A stretch of 64,000 nucleotides of DNA from Prevotella sp. MGM1 (GTDB lineage: Bacteria > Bacteroidota > Bacteroidia > Bacteroidales > Bacteroidaceae): contig NZ_BEWV01000136.1 of assembly GCF_002933775.1 (NCBI RefSeq), positions 124,001 to 188,000 on the forward strand, given 5' to 3'. A program made the translations under genes and the position numbers. Each line of letters opens with the position of its first letter. Positions within the stretch are counted from its first letter, which is position 1. The notes under the pieces are model-generated. The model did no database searches and was not told the DNA's origin. It saw only the letters and a program-made list of their open reading frames with translations. Below, in pieces: positions 37,918-46,231 of the stretch.

Positions 37918-38190
37918 TTAATTGAAATTATTTATTTGGTCGATGGTCTCATTGACACCTGCATGGAATTTGTCAATGAGGTCTTTAAAATATGTTTTTG
38001 CTTTCATTCCTGGCTCTGGATGTGATATTCTTCTGATAAAACAGCTTTCCAGCTTCAGTATAGAGAACATCAATGCTTTCACATTATCATCGTTTGTCTT
38101 TGCGCTATAAAGCGATACTGCCACACACTCGGCGAGTAAATCCGCGCAACTTGAATTGATGTACTTTTTTAGTTTTCTTTTGTTTGTCAT
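37918..38190 (-). CDS. 90-residue hypothetical protein heading the PlsC-amidase operon
   Basis: 90 residues, all-helical by composition, basic N-terminus (MTNKRKLKKYINSS), no membrane segment and no motif I know. Coding is supported by a good Shine-Dalgarno-like AAGGAGG (plus-strand 38199-38205), rare here, 8 bases before the start codon, and a -7 box further upstream. It leads a six-gene leftward string that runs to the PP2C-like gene. Confidence 0.7.
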   Translation of the reverse strand: MTNKRKLKKYINSSCADLLAECVAVSLYSAKTNDDNVKALMFSILKLESCFIRRISHPEPGMKAKTYFKDLIDKFHAGVNETIDQINNFN

Positions 38191-38231
38191 AATAATAGCC
38201 TCCTTGTCTTTTCGATTTATAATTACTTCGT

Positions 38232-38239
38232 CAAAGATA
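38232..38239 (-). promoter_or_regulatory. -7 box (TATCTTTG) for the PlsC-amidase string
   Basis: Exact consensus on the minus strand followed by ACG, 42 bases before the start at 38190. Confidence 0.65.
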
Positions 38240-38334
38240 CGGAAAAAAAGCGAATGACGATAAGTTTTTGTTATGAAAATTAATTAAATATTTGATTTTA
38301 TACAGTTTCTTTCTTATTTCTGTATGAAAATTGT

Positions 38335-38342
38335 TATTTTTG
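38335..38342 (+). promoter_or_regulatory. -7 box (TATTTTTG) for pfp
   Basis: Exact consensus followed by CATTC, 53 bases before ATG 38395. Confidence 0.75.
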
Positions 38343-38394
38343 CATTCATGAAATAAGCGATTAGTTCATTATTCATATAAAATATTAATTATTT

Positions 38395-40038
38395 ATGGAA
38401 AAGAGTGCTTTGCAAATTGCAAGGGCTGCTTATCAGCCGAAGTTGCCGAAAGCCCTTCAAGGTGCAGTGAAAGTAAAAGAAGGAGCTCCCACACAGAGTG
38501 TGGACAATCAGGAAGAAATTAAAAAGTTATTCCCCAACACTTATGGTATGCCGGTCGTTGAGTTTGTTCCGAGCGATGAGGCAAACACAAAAAAAATCAA
38601 TGTAGGTGTGATTTTGAGCGGAGGACAGGCACCCGGAGGTCATAATGTAATCACCGGCCTGTTTGACCAACTTAAAAAGCTGAATCCAGACAACAGGCTC
38701 TATGGATTTATTCTCGGCCCCGGAGGGCTTGTAGACCATAATTACAAAGAACTTACAAAAGAGGTTATTGACGAGTATCGCAACACCGGCGGTTTCGACA
38801 TGATTGGTTCCGGACGCACAAAACTCGAAGAGGAGGATCAGTTTGAGAAAGGTATCGAGATTATCCGTGAGCTGGACATTAAGGCAATAGTAATTATAGG
38901 CGGAGACGATTCAAACACAAACGCTTGCGTACTGGCGGAGTATTATGCCGCAAAGAAATATGGGGTACAGGTAATCGGCTGCCCCAAGACAATAGATGGA
39001 GACCTTAAAAACACACAGATAGAGACCAGTTTCGGTTTCGACACGGCAACAAAGACTTATTCGGAGCTTATAGGAAATATTGAGCGCGATTGCAATTCGG
39101 CTCGCAAGTATTGGCATTTTATCAAGGTTATGGGACGTTCGGCGAGCCATATAGCATTGGAGTGCGCTTTGCAGTGCCAGCCTAATGTTTGCCTTGTATC
39201 GGAAGAGGTTGAGAGCAAAGACATGACGCTTAACCAGATTGTTGAAAACCTCTGTGAGGTGATTGCCCGCCGTGCTGAAGACGGCAATAATTTCGGAACA
39301 GTGATCGTGCCTGAGGGCCTGATTGAGTTCATACCGGCGATAGGCCGCCTTATTCAGGAACTAAACGACCTGCTTGCCGCTCATGGTGACGAATACAAGG
39401 ATTTGGACAAAGACGCTCAGCGCAAGTACATCATGGCCCATCTGTCTGCCGAGAACGCATCCACGTTCGCAACTCTGCCGGAAGGCGTGGCAAGTCAGCT
39501 TTCTCTCGACCGCGACCCCCACGGAAATGTGCAGGTTTCGCTCATTGAGACAGAAAAACTGCTTTCCGATATGTGTGAGGCCAAGTTGGCCCAATGGAAA
39601 GATGAGGGTAAATACACTGGAAAATTCTCGGCATTACATCATTTCTTCGGATATGAGGGACGCTGTGCCATACCGTCAAATTTCGATGCCGACTACTGCT
39701 ATGCTCTCGGTTCGAGTGCGGTGCAGCTCATTGCTAACGGAAAGACCGGCTATATGGCTATCGTGAAGAACACTACGGCTCCGGCCGACGAGTGGATAGC
39801 CGGAGGTGTGCCAATCACTATGATGATGAATATGGAGCGCCGCAACGGAGAGATGAAGCCTGTAATCAGAAAGGCTCTTGTGGAACTTGATGGTGAGCCT
39901 TTCAAGGCGTTTGTCGCCATGCGTGATGAGTGGGCAAGGAAAACTTGTTATGTATATCCCGGTCCGATACAGTATTGGGGACCGACGGAAGTTTGCGACA
40001 AGCCGACTATGACTTTGGCCTTGGAGCAGAATAAATAA
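38395..40038 (+). CDS. pfp: Diphosphate-fructose-6-phosphate 1-phosphotransferase
   Basis: 547 residues, the long PPi-dependent class. It interconverts fructose 6-phosphate and fructose 1,6-bisphosphate using pyrophosphate, reversibly. ATP/PPi discrimination is readable: GGDDS (169-173), where ATP enzymes have GGDGS, and [10 protein letters not shown] (197-206), where ATP enzymes have PGTIDND. The PPi site starts [11 protein letters not shown] (74-84). Transcribed alone from a typical -7 box. Confidence 0.95.
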   Translation: MEKSALQIARAAYQPKLPKALQGAVKVKEGAPTQSVDNQEEIKKLFPNTYGMPVVEFVPSDEANTKKINVGVILSGGQAPGGHNVITGLFDQLKKLNPDNRLYGFILGPGGLVDHNYKELTKEVIDEYRNTGGFDMIGSGRTKLEEEDQFEKGIEIIRELDIKAIVIIGGDDSNTNACVLAEYYAAKKYGVQVIGCPKTIDGDLKNTQIETSFGFDTATKTYSELIGNIERDCNSARKYWHFIKVMGRSASHIALECALQCQPNVCLVSEEVESKDMTLNQIVENLCEVIARRAEDGNNFGTVIVPEGLIEFIPAIGRLIQELNDLLAAHGDEYKDLDKDAQRKYIMAHLSAENASTFATLPEGVASQLSLDRDPHGNVQVSLIETEKLLSDMCEAKLAQWKDEGKYTGKFSALHHFFGYEGRCAIPSNFDADYCYALGSSAVQLIANGKTGYMAIVKNTTAPADEWIAGGVPITMMMNMERRNGEMKPVIRKALVELDGEPFKAFVAMRDEWARKTCYVYPGPIQYWGPTEVCDKPTMTLALEQNK

Positions 40039-40046
40039 GATACTCT

Positions 40047-40109
40047 ACCGCAAGTTGCATTGGTAATACGATTGACATGGTATGTACCGTTATCAGTGTG
40101 ACTTGCGGT
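40047..40109 (+). terminator. Possible long-loop hairpin after pfp
   Basis: ACCGCAAGT (40047-40055) and ACTTGCGGT (40101-40109) are perfect complements followed by TTATATTTT, but the loop is 45 bases, so this is a weak terminator call. The T-rich end also overlaps a possible promoter for the GH25 gene. Confidence 0.35.
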
Positions 40110-40122
40110 TTATATTTTCAGC

Positions 40123-41022
40123 ATGCCGAATACAGTAAAACGACGCCCCAATAGAAAATCAACGAGAAAGAAATATCACAGTCCCGTGCGCAGGAACAAG
40201 CCGGGATTGCTGACCCGCATACTTCAAAAGATGCCCGGCTGGGCTTGGTGGATAGGTGGCGGACTCGTCGTTTTGGGATATGTATGGGCTTTTTATTATT
40301 TTTTTGTCGGCCCGTTCGGTTTCCGTTGGCGTGCTCTGTACGGTGATGTCTCTTATCCGGAAGGATATGAGATACACGGAATAGACATAAGCCACTATCA
40401 GGGCACGATTGATTGGGGTGATCTCAGGAACAACGGCATGATAGAGAGATGTCCCGTGCGGTTTGTCATGATAAAGGCTACCGAAGGCGCAAGCCGTATA
40501 GACAATCGTTTCAAAGATAATTTCTATCAGGCCCGTGAGTACGGTTTCATTCGCGGAGCATACCACTTTTGGAGTACACGCTCTACGGGAAAGGCTCAGG
40601 CCGAACATTTCATACGTAACGTGAAACTTGAAGAGGGCGATCTTCCTCCTGTACTTGATGTGGAGCATAAGGCGAAAGAACAAAGTCCGGAAGAGTTCAA
40701 GAAAAGCGTTCTCACATGGCTTGACATTGTAGAGAGGCATTATAATGTGAAACCGATAATCTATACTTATTATAAGTTCAAGACGGCCTATCTCAGCGAT
40801 TCCATATTCGATCAATATCCTTATTGGATCGCTCACTATTATGTTGACAAGATTGAGTATAAGGGTAAATGGAAGTTCTGGCAGCATACGGATTGCGGTA
40901 AGTTGCCCGGAATAAAGGGATATGTGGATTTCAATATATACAATGGCAGCTATTATGACTTGCGTCGCCTTACTATCGGTAATGAAGAGGGATCGGATGA
41001 GCCGGACTATTATCCACATTGA
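40123..41022 (+). CDS. Membrane-anchored GH25 lysozyme (N-acetylmuramidase)
   Basis: 299 residues. A very basic cytoplasmic tail (1-38, RRPNRKSTRKKY) and one membrane helix (about 41-65) anchor it with the catalytic domain outside. GH25 motifs: GIDISHYQGTIDW, MIKATEG, YHFW, and LDVEHK carrying the Asp-x-Glu pair, plus WIAHYYV and FWQHTD. It cleaves the beta-1,4 bond between MurNAc and GlcNAc. The single-helix anchor suggests a cell-wall remodelling role rather than a secreted weapon; that is inference. Confidence 0.92.
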   Translation: MPNTVKRRPNRKSTRKKYHSPVRRNKPGLLTRILQKMPGWAWWIGGGLVVLGYVWAFYYFFVGPFGFRWRALYGDVSYPEGYEIHGIDISHYQGTIDWGDLRNNGMIERCPVRFVMIKATEGASRIDNRFKDNFYQAREYGFIRGAYHFWSTRSTGKAQAEHFIRNVKLEEGDLPPVLDVEHKAKEQSPEEFKKSVLTWLDIVERHYNVKPIIYTYYKFKTAYLSDSIFDQYPYWIAHYYVDKIEYKGKWKFWQHTDCGKLPGIKGYVDFNIYNGSYYDLRRLTIGNEEGSDEPDYYPH

Positions 41023-41531
41023 CAGTCAGGAAGCGGTCATTTTTCAGGGCGTTTTTTGGGGGAGATGGTAGTGTAAGCCATTCCGTTGCCTGATATCATG
41101 TGCTCTTTGATATTGAGAATGTAATAATAAAGTCACGAATTTAACACTTTGCTTTTCTTCATTCTACGTTGGCAATGCGATATACATCACTATACATAAT
41201 GCGTCGGCATAATCATTTCATGACTATTATTTTACCTTTTTTCTGCAACGGGATACCCGTTGGAGTCTGTTCGGCAAGTAATTGCAAGACGTTTAGCCGC
41301 CCGTTACATTCTAACGGGCGGCTAAATGCAGGCCAAAGAGCGTCCCGTTGCGGAAAACTTGATGAATAATCACGATAATGTTTCCTGTTATATCAGCTTG
41401 AAGTGCGTATATACTTGATAAATAGTATGTTATGTGAAATGGTGAAATAAGGTGATATTTCAGGTCTACGGATTTTCATTACCAAATAATCGAAATACAA
41501 AACGTCTTTTGTCAATATTATTCCGAATGAG
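41023..41531. other. Gene-free stretch with repeat copy
   Basis: No credible gene in about 510 bases. It holds the second good copy of the intergenic repeat at 41302-41354, a perfect 12-bp hairpin overlapping it (41295-41306 / 41312-41323), and an upstream fragment (TGCAACGGGATACCCGTTG, 41243-41261) similar to the palindromes at 9799-9841. The rest shows nothing I recognise. Confidence 0.55.
41295..41354. repeat. Dispersed intergenic repeat, second copy
   Basis: Bases 41302-41354 match 39 of 53 positions of 9827-9879 without gaps, sharing CTAAATGCAGG and CGTTGCGGA-like ends. Where bases differ in the stem (CCGCCCGTTA / TAACGGGCGG) both arms differ together, so the hairpin is kept by compensatory changes. 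Confidence 0.6.
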
Positions 41532-41564
41532 AAAGCGGCTGCGATAGTTTTATATGACATATCG
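41532..41564. terminator. Hairpin terminator beside prmA
   Basis: AAAGCGGCT (41532-41540) pairs with AGCCGCTTT (41556-41564), with an inner CGATA/TATCG pairing, then a T run on the plus strand. It lies 29 bases beyond the prmA stop; on the minus strand the T tail is short, so it may act in either direction. Confidence 0.6.
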
Positions 41565-41592
41565 GAGCCGCTTTTTTATATATTCTTGTGGT

Positions 41593-42468
41593 TTAGCGTT
41601 TGTTGTCGGAAATGAACGATATGCATGCCCAGTCTCCGTCATTTTTCTCCTGTTTAGGAGTGAGGCCGATACTTTTGCCTTTAGTTTTGAGAGCGTCGGT
41701 GTCTTCTTTGTAAAATCCGCTCATAATCAATTCTCCATCGTCTTTCATCACGCTTCGGAATCGTTCCATGTCGTTCAACAGTATGTTTCGATTGATGTTA
41801 GCCACTACTATATCAAACTTCATGTCTGTATCATCGAGTACCGAGGCATCTCCAAGGATGGACTTGAATTTGTCATCCACATTGTTTATCACCGCATTGT
41901 GGCGTGCGTTGTCCACGCTCCATTCGTCAATGTCGTAGCCTACGGTTTTCGCTGCTCCGCCTTTCAGGGCCGCTATGCCGAGTATTCCCGTGCCGCAGCC
42001 GCAGTCGAGCACACTCTTTCCTGTAAGGTCTTCGGCCAGCAGCGTGGCAACCATCATCCGTGTCGTCTCGTGTGTGCCTGTTCCGAACGCCATGCGGGCA
42101 TCTATTTCTATTGAAATGTCGAAATTACCTTCCGGCAGGTGCCTGCCGTCGTGTATCACGCATTTGTCAGCTATTGTAACGGGCATGAATCCTTCGTTTT
42201 CCCATTGCTCGTTCCAATCCTTGTATTCGGCTTCCTTCGCATTATATGTAATGTCTGTTCCCTCCATCGGTATATTGTCTATGGCCTGTTTCAAGGCTTC
42301 CTCATCATACATGGAGGTCTGTATATAGCCTTTAATGCCGTTGTCTGTTTCCTCGAATGTCTCGAAACCCGCCTCTCCGGCAAAAGCCGCTATCAGGTCG
42401 CGCACGTCCTGAATATCGGCTCCGGACGTTCCGGTTGTTATTTTAAAATCAACTTCGTAATATCTCAT
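41593..42468 (-). CDS. prmA: Ribosomal protein L11 methyltransferase
   Basis: 291 residues from ATG 42468; a longer frame to TTG 42489 overlaps the -7 box. The N-terminal domain (1 to about 100) binds L11 and the C-terminal part is a class I methyltransferase: motif I LDCGCGTGILGIAALK, GYDIDEWSVDNAR, and VVANINRNIL in the NPPY-like position. AFGTGTHETT before motif I is typical of PrmA. It trimethylates L11 using SAM. Confidence 0.95.
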   Translation of the reverse strand: MRYYEVDFKITTGTSGADIQDVRDLIAAFAGEAGFETFEETDNGIKGYIQTSMYDEEALKQAIDNIPMEGTDITYNAKEAEYKDWNEQWENEGFMPVTIADKCVIHDGRHLPEGNFDISIEIDARMAFGTGTHETTRMMVATLLAEDLTGKSVLDCGCGTGILGIAALKGGAAKTVGYDIDEWSVDNARHNAVINNVDDKFKSILGDASVLDDTDMKFDIVVANINRNILLNDMERFRSVMKDDGELIMSGFYKEDTDALKTKGKSIGLTPKQEKNDGDWACISFISDNKR

Positions 42469-42486
42469 AATAATATGAATTTGATG

Positions 42487-42494
42487 CAAAAATA
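42487..42494 (-). promoter_or_regulatory. -7 box (TATTTTTG) for prmA
   Basis: Exact consensus on the minus strand followed by CATC, 18 bases before ATG 42468. Confidence 0.7.
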
Positions 42495-42559
42495 CAAAAA
42501 ATAGGGAAATTCCTATAACTATTTAGGGCTTTTCCATGTGATAATAGGTTTAATATGAT

Positions 42560-42567
42560 TATTTTTG
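42560..42567 (+). promoter_or_regulatory. -7 box (TATTTTTG) for the aromatic/Gly-rich secreted protein
   Basis: Exact consensus. ATG 42572 would coincide with the transcription start, which supports the later ATG 42605. Confidence 0.7.
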
Positions 42568-42604
42568 TATCATGAATGAAGTAAACAATAAAAAAGGAGC
42601 GATT

Positions 42605-43507
42605 ATGAGAAAGTTTATTCTTATGTCAATGTTTGTGTTGGCTATGCCGGCAAGCATGATTGCGCAAGACGATATGTACTTCGTTCCGACGAAGAAAAGC
42701 GTAGCCGAAAGTACCGCCGATTTCGGAATACCGCGCGGCACGTATTATTCGGGGAGCGATCGTGACGTCGATGAGTACAACCGGCAAGGCAGTTCTGTGC
42801 ATCAGATTGACTCGGCCGGAAATGACGTTATAGAGTTTGACAGTGTGGCGGGTGTATATCCGTCTGTGGCGCAAAACTCGGACGATGACTATGCATATAC
42901 CCGCCTGATGAGCCGTTTCGACGATTATCATTGGTCAGATTCCTATTGGGCCGGTTATCATGACGGCCGTTTTGACGCTTGGGGATGGGGGAGTCCTTGG
43001 TATTATTCGAGCTGGTATCACAGTCCATGGCATTATTCAGGTTGGTTTTATGACCCTTGGTATCACGGTTGGTATGATCCCTGGTATCACGGTTGGCACG
43101 GACATTGGTGGGGCGGTCCTATCTATGTTGGCAGTTCCGGCGGTCACACGGGTACAAAGAATCATCTTAACGGTACTGGACGTCGTCCGCTTGCGGGCTA
43201 TGGCAACGGCAACGCTACAAGTAAGGGACGTGTGACGACAGGTCATTCGAGAAACTCAGGATTTGGAAATCGTAAGTTTAACGCATCCGAGCGGTTCGGA
43301 ACAAACAGGACAAATACTGCGAACAGGCCCAATACCGTCAACAGGAATGATAATAAAACCGTGCGCCCGGTAACTCCGCCGCGCAATACCAACTCTTCGT
43401 TTGGCAGTGGAAACGGTTTTGGAGGCAGTAGGTCCGGTGGAGGAGGCTTCGGTGGCGGAAGCCGTTCCGGAGGCAGCCGTTCCGGAGGATTTGGCGGGCG
43501 CAGATAG
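42605..43507 (+). CDS. Secreted Trp/Tyr/His-rich and Gly-rich protein
   Basis: 300 residues from ATG 42605, chosen because AAGGAG (42594-42599) lies 5 bases upstream and a clean signal peptide follows (MRKFILMSMFVLAMPASMIAQ). The mature protein has a polar N-terminal part (about 22-115), an extraordinary aromatic block (about 120-177) built of YDPWYHGW-like units, an RPLAGYGNG-type Asn/Gly/Arg region, and a tail of GGSRSGG repeats. No enzyme motif is visible. It may coat the surface, bind metal through His, or interact with sugars; none of this is shown. It lies 33 bases before the FadL-like gene and probably shares its transcript. Confidence 0.75.
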   Translation: MRKFILMSMFVLAMPASMIAQDDMYFVPTKKSVAESTADFGIPRGTYYSGSDRDVDEYNRQGSSVHQIDSAGNDVIEFDSVAGVYPSVAQNSDDDYAYTRLMSRFDDYHWSDSYWAGYHDGRFDAWGWGSPWYYSSWYHSPWHYSGWFYDPWYHGWYDPWYHGWHGHWWGGPIYVGSSGGHTGTKNHLNGTGRRPLAGYGNGNATSKGRVTTGHSRNSGFGNRKFNASERFGTNRTNTANRPNTVNRNDNKTVRPVTPPRNTNSSFGSGNGFGGSRSGGGGFGGGSRSGGSRSGGFGGRR

Positions 43508-43540
43508 TAATAAGGTAATAGTATTAAAAGAACAACTGAT

Positions 43541-45130
43541 ATGAAAGTAAGATATTATTTGGCTGTTGCCTTGATGTGCGGGCTTATGCCGGCAGCGGCT
43601 CAGGAGACTTATGAGAATGCCAACATTGCGACGGGCGATTTGAATGGTACGGCGCGATATGTGGGAATGGGTGGAGCGATGGACGCTCTCGGAGCCGACA
43701 TATCCACGATAGCCACTAACCCCGCTGGTATAGGACTTTTCAGACACTCGACGGCAAGCATGTCTTTCGGTCTCGTGTCTCAGGATGGAGCGGAAGACTT
43801 CTCAACCGGCAATAAGACAAACCTGAGTTTCGACCAGATAGGATTTGTATACTCGAACCGTTTGGGACGCAGTTCGTTTGTGAACTTCGGTTTCAACTAT
43901 CACAAGAGCCGTAATTTCAACCATATACTGAAAGCTGCCGGGCGTATGGCTGCCGGCGCATCGCAGAACAAGATGTCGTATAACAAGGGTGTTGCGGCTG
44001 CGGAGAACGGTTGGGACTTCGTAGAGATAAAAGACGATGAAGTCATATCGAATGACCTTGCGTATAGTGTGACGGACTATTTGTACTACAATACGATATT
44101 GTATAATCCTCTGATAGACCCAAACGGAAAAGATATATATCATTATTATTCCTCTGAGCGCTATATGATGGACAGGGCAAGCAAAGGATATATAGGCGAA
44201 TACGATTTCAATATCAGTGGAAACATAAACGACAGGGTTTATCTTGGACTTACGGTGGGGCTTCACGACGTTCACTATAAAAGCTATTCGGAATATGCGG
44301 AGCTGTTCGCCCCAAACCATGAAGGGCTTGGAGGTACTCTGCTTGAAGACTCTCGTGAAATCACCGGACTGGGTTTCGACTTGAAAGCAGGTGTGATATT
44401 CCGTCCGTTTGAGAACTCGCCTTTCAGAATAGGTATGTCTATTGCCACGCCTACGTGGTACGACCTTACGACCCGTAACTACACGACACTCCTGATAGAC
44501 GACACTAATGCCAATCCGGAGACATATCGCGGGCTTGGTTCTCTCAGCCTGTCGGAAAGCTATGACTTCAAGCTTTATACTCCATGGCGGTTCGGATTAA
44601 GTCTCGGACATACGATAGGAAACTACCTCGCCCTCGGCGCTTCGTACGAATATGCCGATTATGGCAATCTTGACAGTCGTGTAAACGACGGGTATGACTA
44701 TTATGGCAATGAGACAAGCGTATCCGACGAATGGATGAACGAACACACCAAAAACACTCTTAAAGGTGTATCGACATTGAAACTGGGTGCCGAGTTCAAG
44801 CCCGATCCCGCCATTGCCGTTCGTCTCGGTTTTAATTATGTATCGCCGATGTACGAGAAAAACGGGATGAAAGACGGCACACTCGACTCTTACGGGGTTA
44901 TGTATCAGTCGGCGACAGACTGCACGAACTGGAAAGATACATACCGTGTGACGGCCGGTATCGGGTATCGTATAGACAAACTGTCTCTTGACCTTGCATA
45001 TCAGTATAGTCAGACAGATGGCACTTTCCGTCCGTTTACAGATGTTCTCGATGCTTCGAATGTCGCTGATGCGGTAGATATAAGCAATAAGCGTAATCAG
45101 TTGCTGTTCACTGTCGGGTATACTTTCTGA
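43541..45130 (+). CDS. FadL/OmpP1/TodX-like outer-membrane transporter
   Basis: 529 residues with a signal peptide (MKVRYYLAVALMCGLMPAAAQ). The mature start GTARYVGMGGAMDALGADISTIATNPAG is the family hallmark (N-terminal hatch with NPAG). The rest is a beta barrel rich in Tyr, Asp and Asn and ends QLLFTVGYTF with terminal Phe. The family lets hydrophobic compounds cross the outer membrane; Bacteroidetes members are often called hemin receptors, without evidence here. Probably cotranscribed with the aromatic-rich protein. Confidence 0.87.
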   Translation: MKVRYYLAVALMCGLMPAAAQETYENANIATGDLNGTARYVGMGGAMDALGADISTIATNPAGIGLFRHSTASMSFGLVSQDGAEDFSTGNKTNLSFDQIGFVYSNRLGRSSFVNFGFNYHKSRNFNHILKAAGRMAAGASQNKMSYNKGVAAAENGWDFVEIKDDEVISNDLAYSVTDYLYYNTILYNPLIDPNGKDIYHYYSSERYMMDRASKGYIGEYDFNISGNINDRVYLGLTVGLHDVHYKSYSEYAELFAPNHEGLGGTLLEDSREITGLGFDLKAGVIFRPFENSPFRIGMSIATPTWYDLTTRNYTTLLIDDTNANPETYRGLGSLSLSESYDFKLYTPWRFGLSLGHTIGNYLALGASYEYADYGNLDSRVNDGYDYYGNETSVSDEWMNEHTKNTLKGVSTLKLGAEFKPDPAIAVRLGFNYVSPMYEKNGMKDGTLDSYGVMYQSATDCTNWKDTYRVTAGIGYRIDKLSLDLAYQYSQTDGTFRPFTDVLDASNVADAVDISNKRNQLLFTVGYTF

Positions 45131-45214
45131 TGATTTGTGTCAATGTATTGTTGTGTCAAGCGCATAATGGCAGTGAGCGGTGATAATTTAGTGTAGAACG
45201 GAACATATATAAAC

Positions 45215-45257
45215 CCACAGCCGCACTTCAAATAAAGATTTTGAAGTGCGGCTGTGG
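45215..45257. terminator. Perfect 18-bp hairpin, shared terminator
   Basis: Arms 45215-45232 and 45240-45257 are exact complements (CCACAGCCGCACTTCAAA) with a 7-base loop. It lies between the rightward FadL-like gene and the leftward PqqD gene and can serve both. Confidence 0.82.
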
Positions 45258-45275
45258 ATTTTGGTTGAAATGTTA

Positions 45276-45542
45276 TTATTCTATTATTCCGGCTTCATGC
45301 CATTTTAATATCATGGCTTCAACATCTTTTTGAGCGGTTGGCTGTTCCACATCGTATTCCTTGGTTAGCAACAGCACAAGTTCGTCTGTCGTGAATTCAC
45401 GGCCTTGAACTTGTTGCCACAGGTACGCGGCGGTCTCGTTCATGCTTATTATCTTGCTGAAATCGATATTCTCTTTTCCCTCGGCCACGATGATATGCTC
45501 ACCGCAAATTGTGCGCAGATTAAATCCTTTCTTCGTTATCAT
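45276..45542 (-). CDS. PqqD-like peptide-binding protein (RiPP recognition element fold)
   Basis: 88 residues. The pattern FNLRTICGEHIIVAEGKENID, SMNETAAYLWQQVQGREFTTDELVLLL and DVEAMILKWHEAGIIE matches the PqqD family, a small winged-helix fold that binds leader peptides of ribosomally made natural products. It ends a leftward string behind an S24/S26 peptidase (gap 16 bases) and an HPr-kinase-like gene. No radical SAM, cyclase or obvious precursor gene is next to it. The family call is good; its partner peptide is unknown. Confidence 0.82.
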   Translation of the reverse strand: MITKKGFNLRTICGEHIIVAEGKENIDFSKIISMNETAAYLWQQVQGREFTTDELVLLLTKEYDVEQPTAQKDVEAMILKWHEAGIIE

Positions 45543-45558
45543 AATATTAATTGACTTA

Positions 45559-46011
45559 TTATTGTTTTATGAATAAATGCCTGTGTAAGTACAGTAGGTA
45601 TCGGCGGATAGGGTAGAGGCGTGTCCATAGCCATGAGTATATTAGCCATTTTGTTCCGTTGGTGTAATCCGCTGTGATTTTGTTCTTACGATAAAAACCT
45701 ACGGCAGTGGCTTTGATATCATCCAGATGGCAGTATTCCACTCCCAGATTTCCGTCTCCGCGGAGAGTGGCTACATCGTCGTAAATATTTACTATGCGGT
45801 GGAGCACAAAATTACCCTCACTGATTTCCGCCAGAACAACATCGCCGGCTTTTGCCTTTTTTGCTTTCGTTAGGATGGCTTTATCACGTCCGTCTTCAAG
45901 AAACGGCCTCATACTGTATCCGCGTAATGGTAATGTGACGGTGTGCCCGGCTTCTATAATCTTAATGACTTCTGGTATAAATGTCGCATTTGGCATTTGT
46001 TTTGTTGTCAT
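45559..46011 (-). CDS. S24/S26 family peptidase with Ser-His arrangement
   Basis: 150 residues. The nucleophile motif is RGYSMRPFL (Ser33) and the second catalytic site reads FVLHRIVNI (His71), as in archaeal/ER-type signal peptidases that use histidine in place of lysine; GDVVL and GDGN complete the fold. There is no N-terminal membrane helix, but the C-terminal 30 residues are aromatic and basic and could touch the membrane. With PqqD and an HPr-kinase-like neighbour, a role in trimming a leader peptide is plausible but unproven. Confidence 0.8.
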   Translation of the reverse strand: MTTKQMPNATFIPEVIKIIEAGHTVTLPLRGYSMRPFLEDGRDKAILTKAKKAKAGDVVLAEISEGNFVLHRIVNIYDDVATLRGDGNLGVEYCHLDDIKATAVGFYRKNKITADYTNGTKWLIYSWLWTRLYPIRRYLLYLHRHLFIKQ

Positions 46012-46231
46012 AAGGCTGTTTCTTTCATGTTTTGTCTGTTTGTTATTTAGTGCTTGTCGGATATATGTTGGCGAACATTTGGCATTCTGTTGATTTATTA
46101 CGATTTTCTTTATTGCCCTTTATTCTGTTAGCGGTTTCTGTTTGTTTAAATACATTGTTGCCTTTATTCAAATAACTGTTCCTTATTCGTTTGATTGACA
46201 ATCTGTTTGCTTATATATGATAAATTACTTT
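46012..46231. other. 220-bp gap inside the PqqD cassette
   Basis: AT-rich. On the operon strand the longest ATG frames are only 11 to 12 codons and none has a Shine-Dalgarno sequence, so no precursor peptide is visible. No hairpin terminator or exact TAnnTTTG box was found, leaving it open whether the peptidase and PqqD genes have their own promoter. Confidence 0.5.

Noticed and set aside
40159-41019. 286-codon frame opposite the GH25 lysozyme
   Set aside because: Shadow of a well-supported gene; no motif or start signal.
46012-46231. Micro-ORFs (11-12 codons) as RiPP precursors
   Set aside because: Too short, no Shine-Dalgarno sequence and no leader/core pattern; kept only as an open question.
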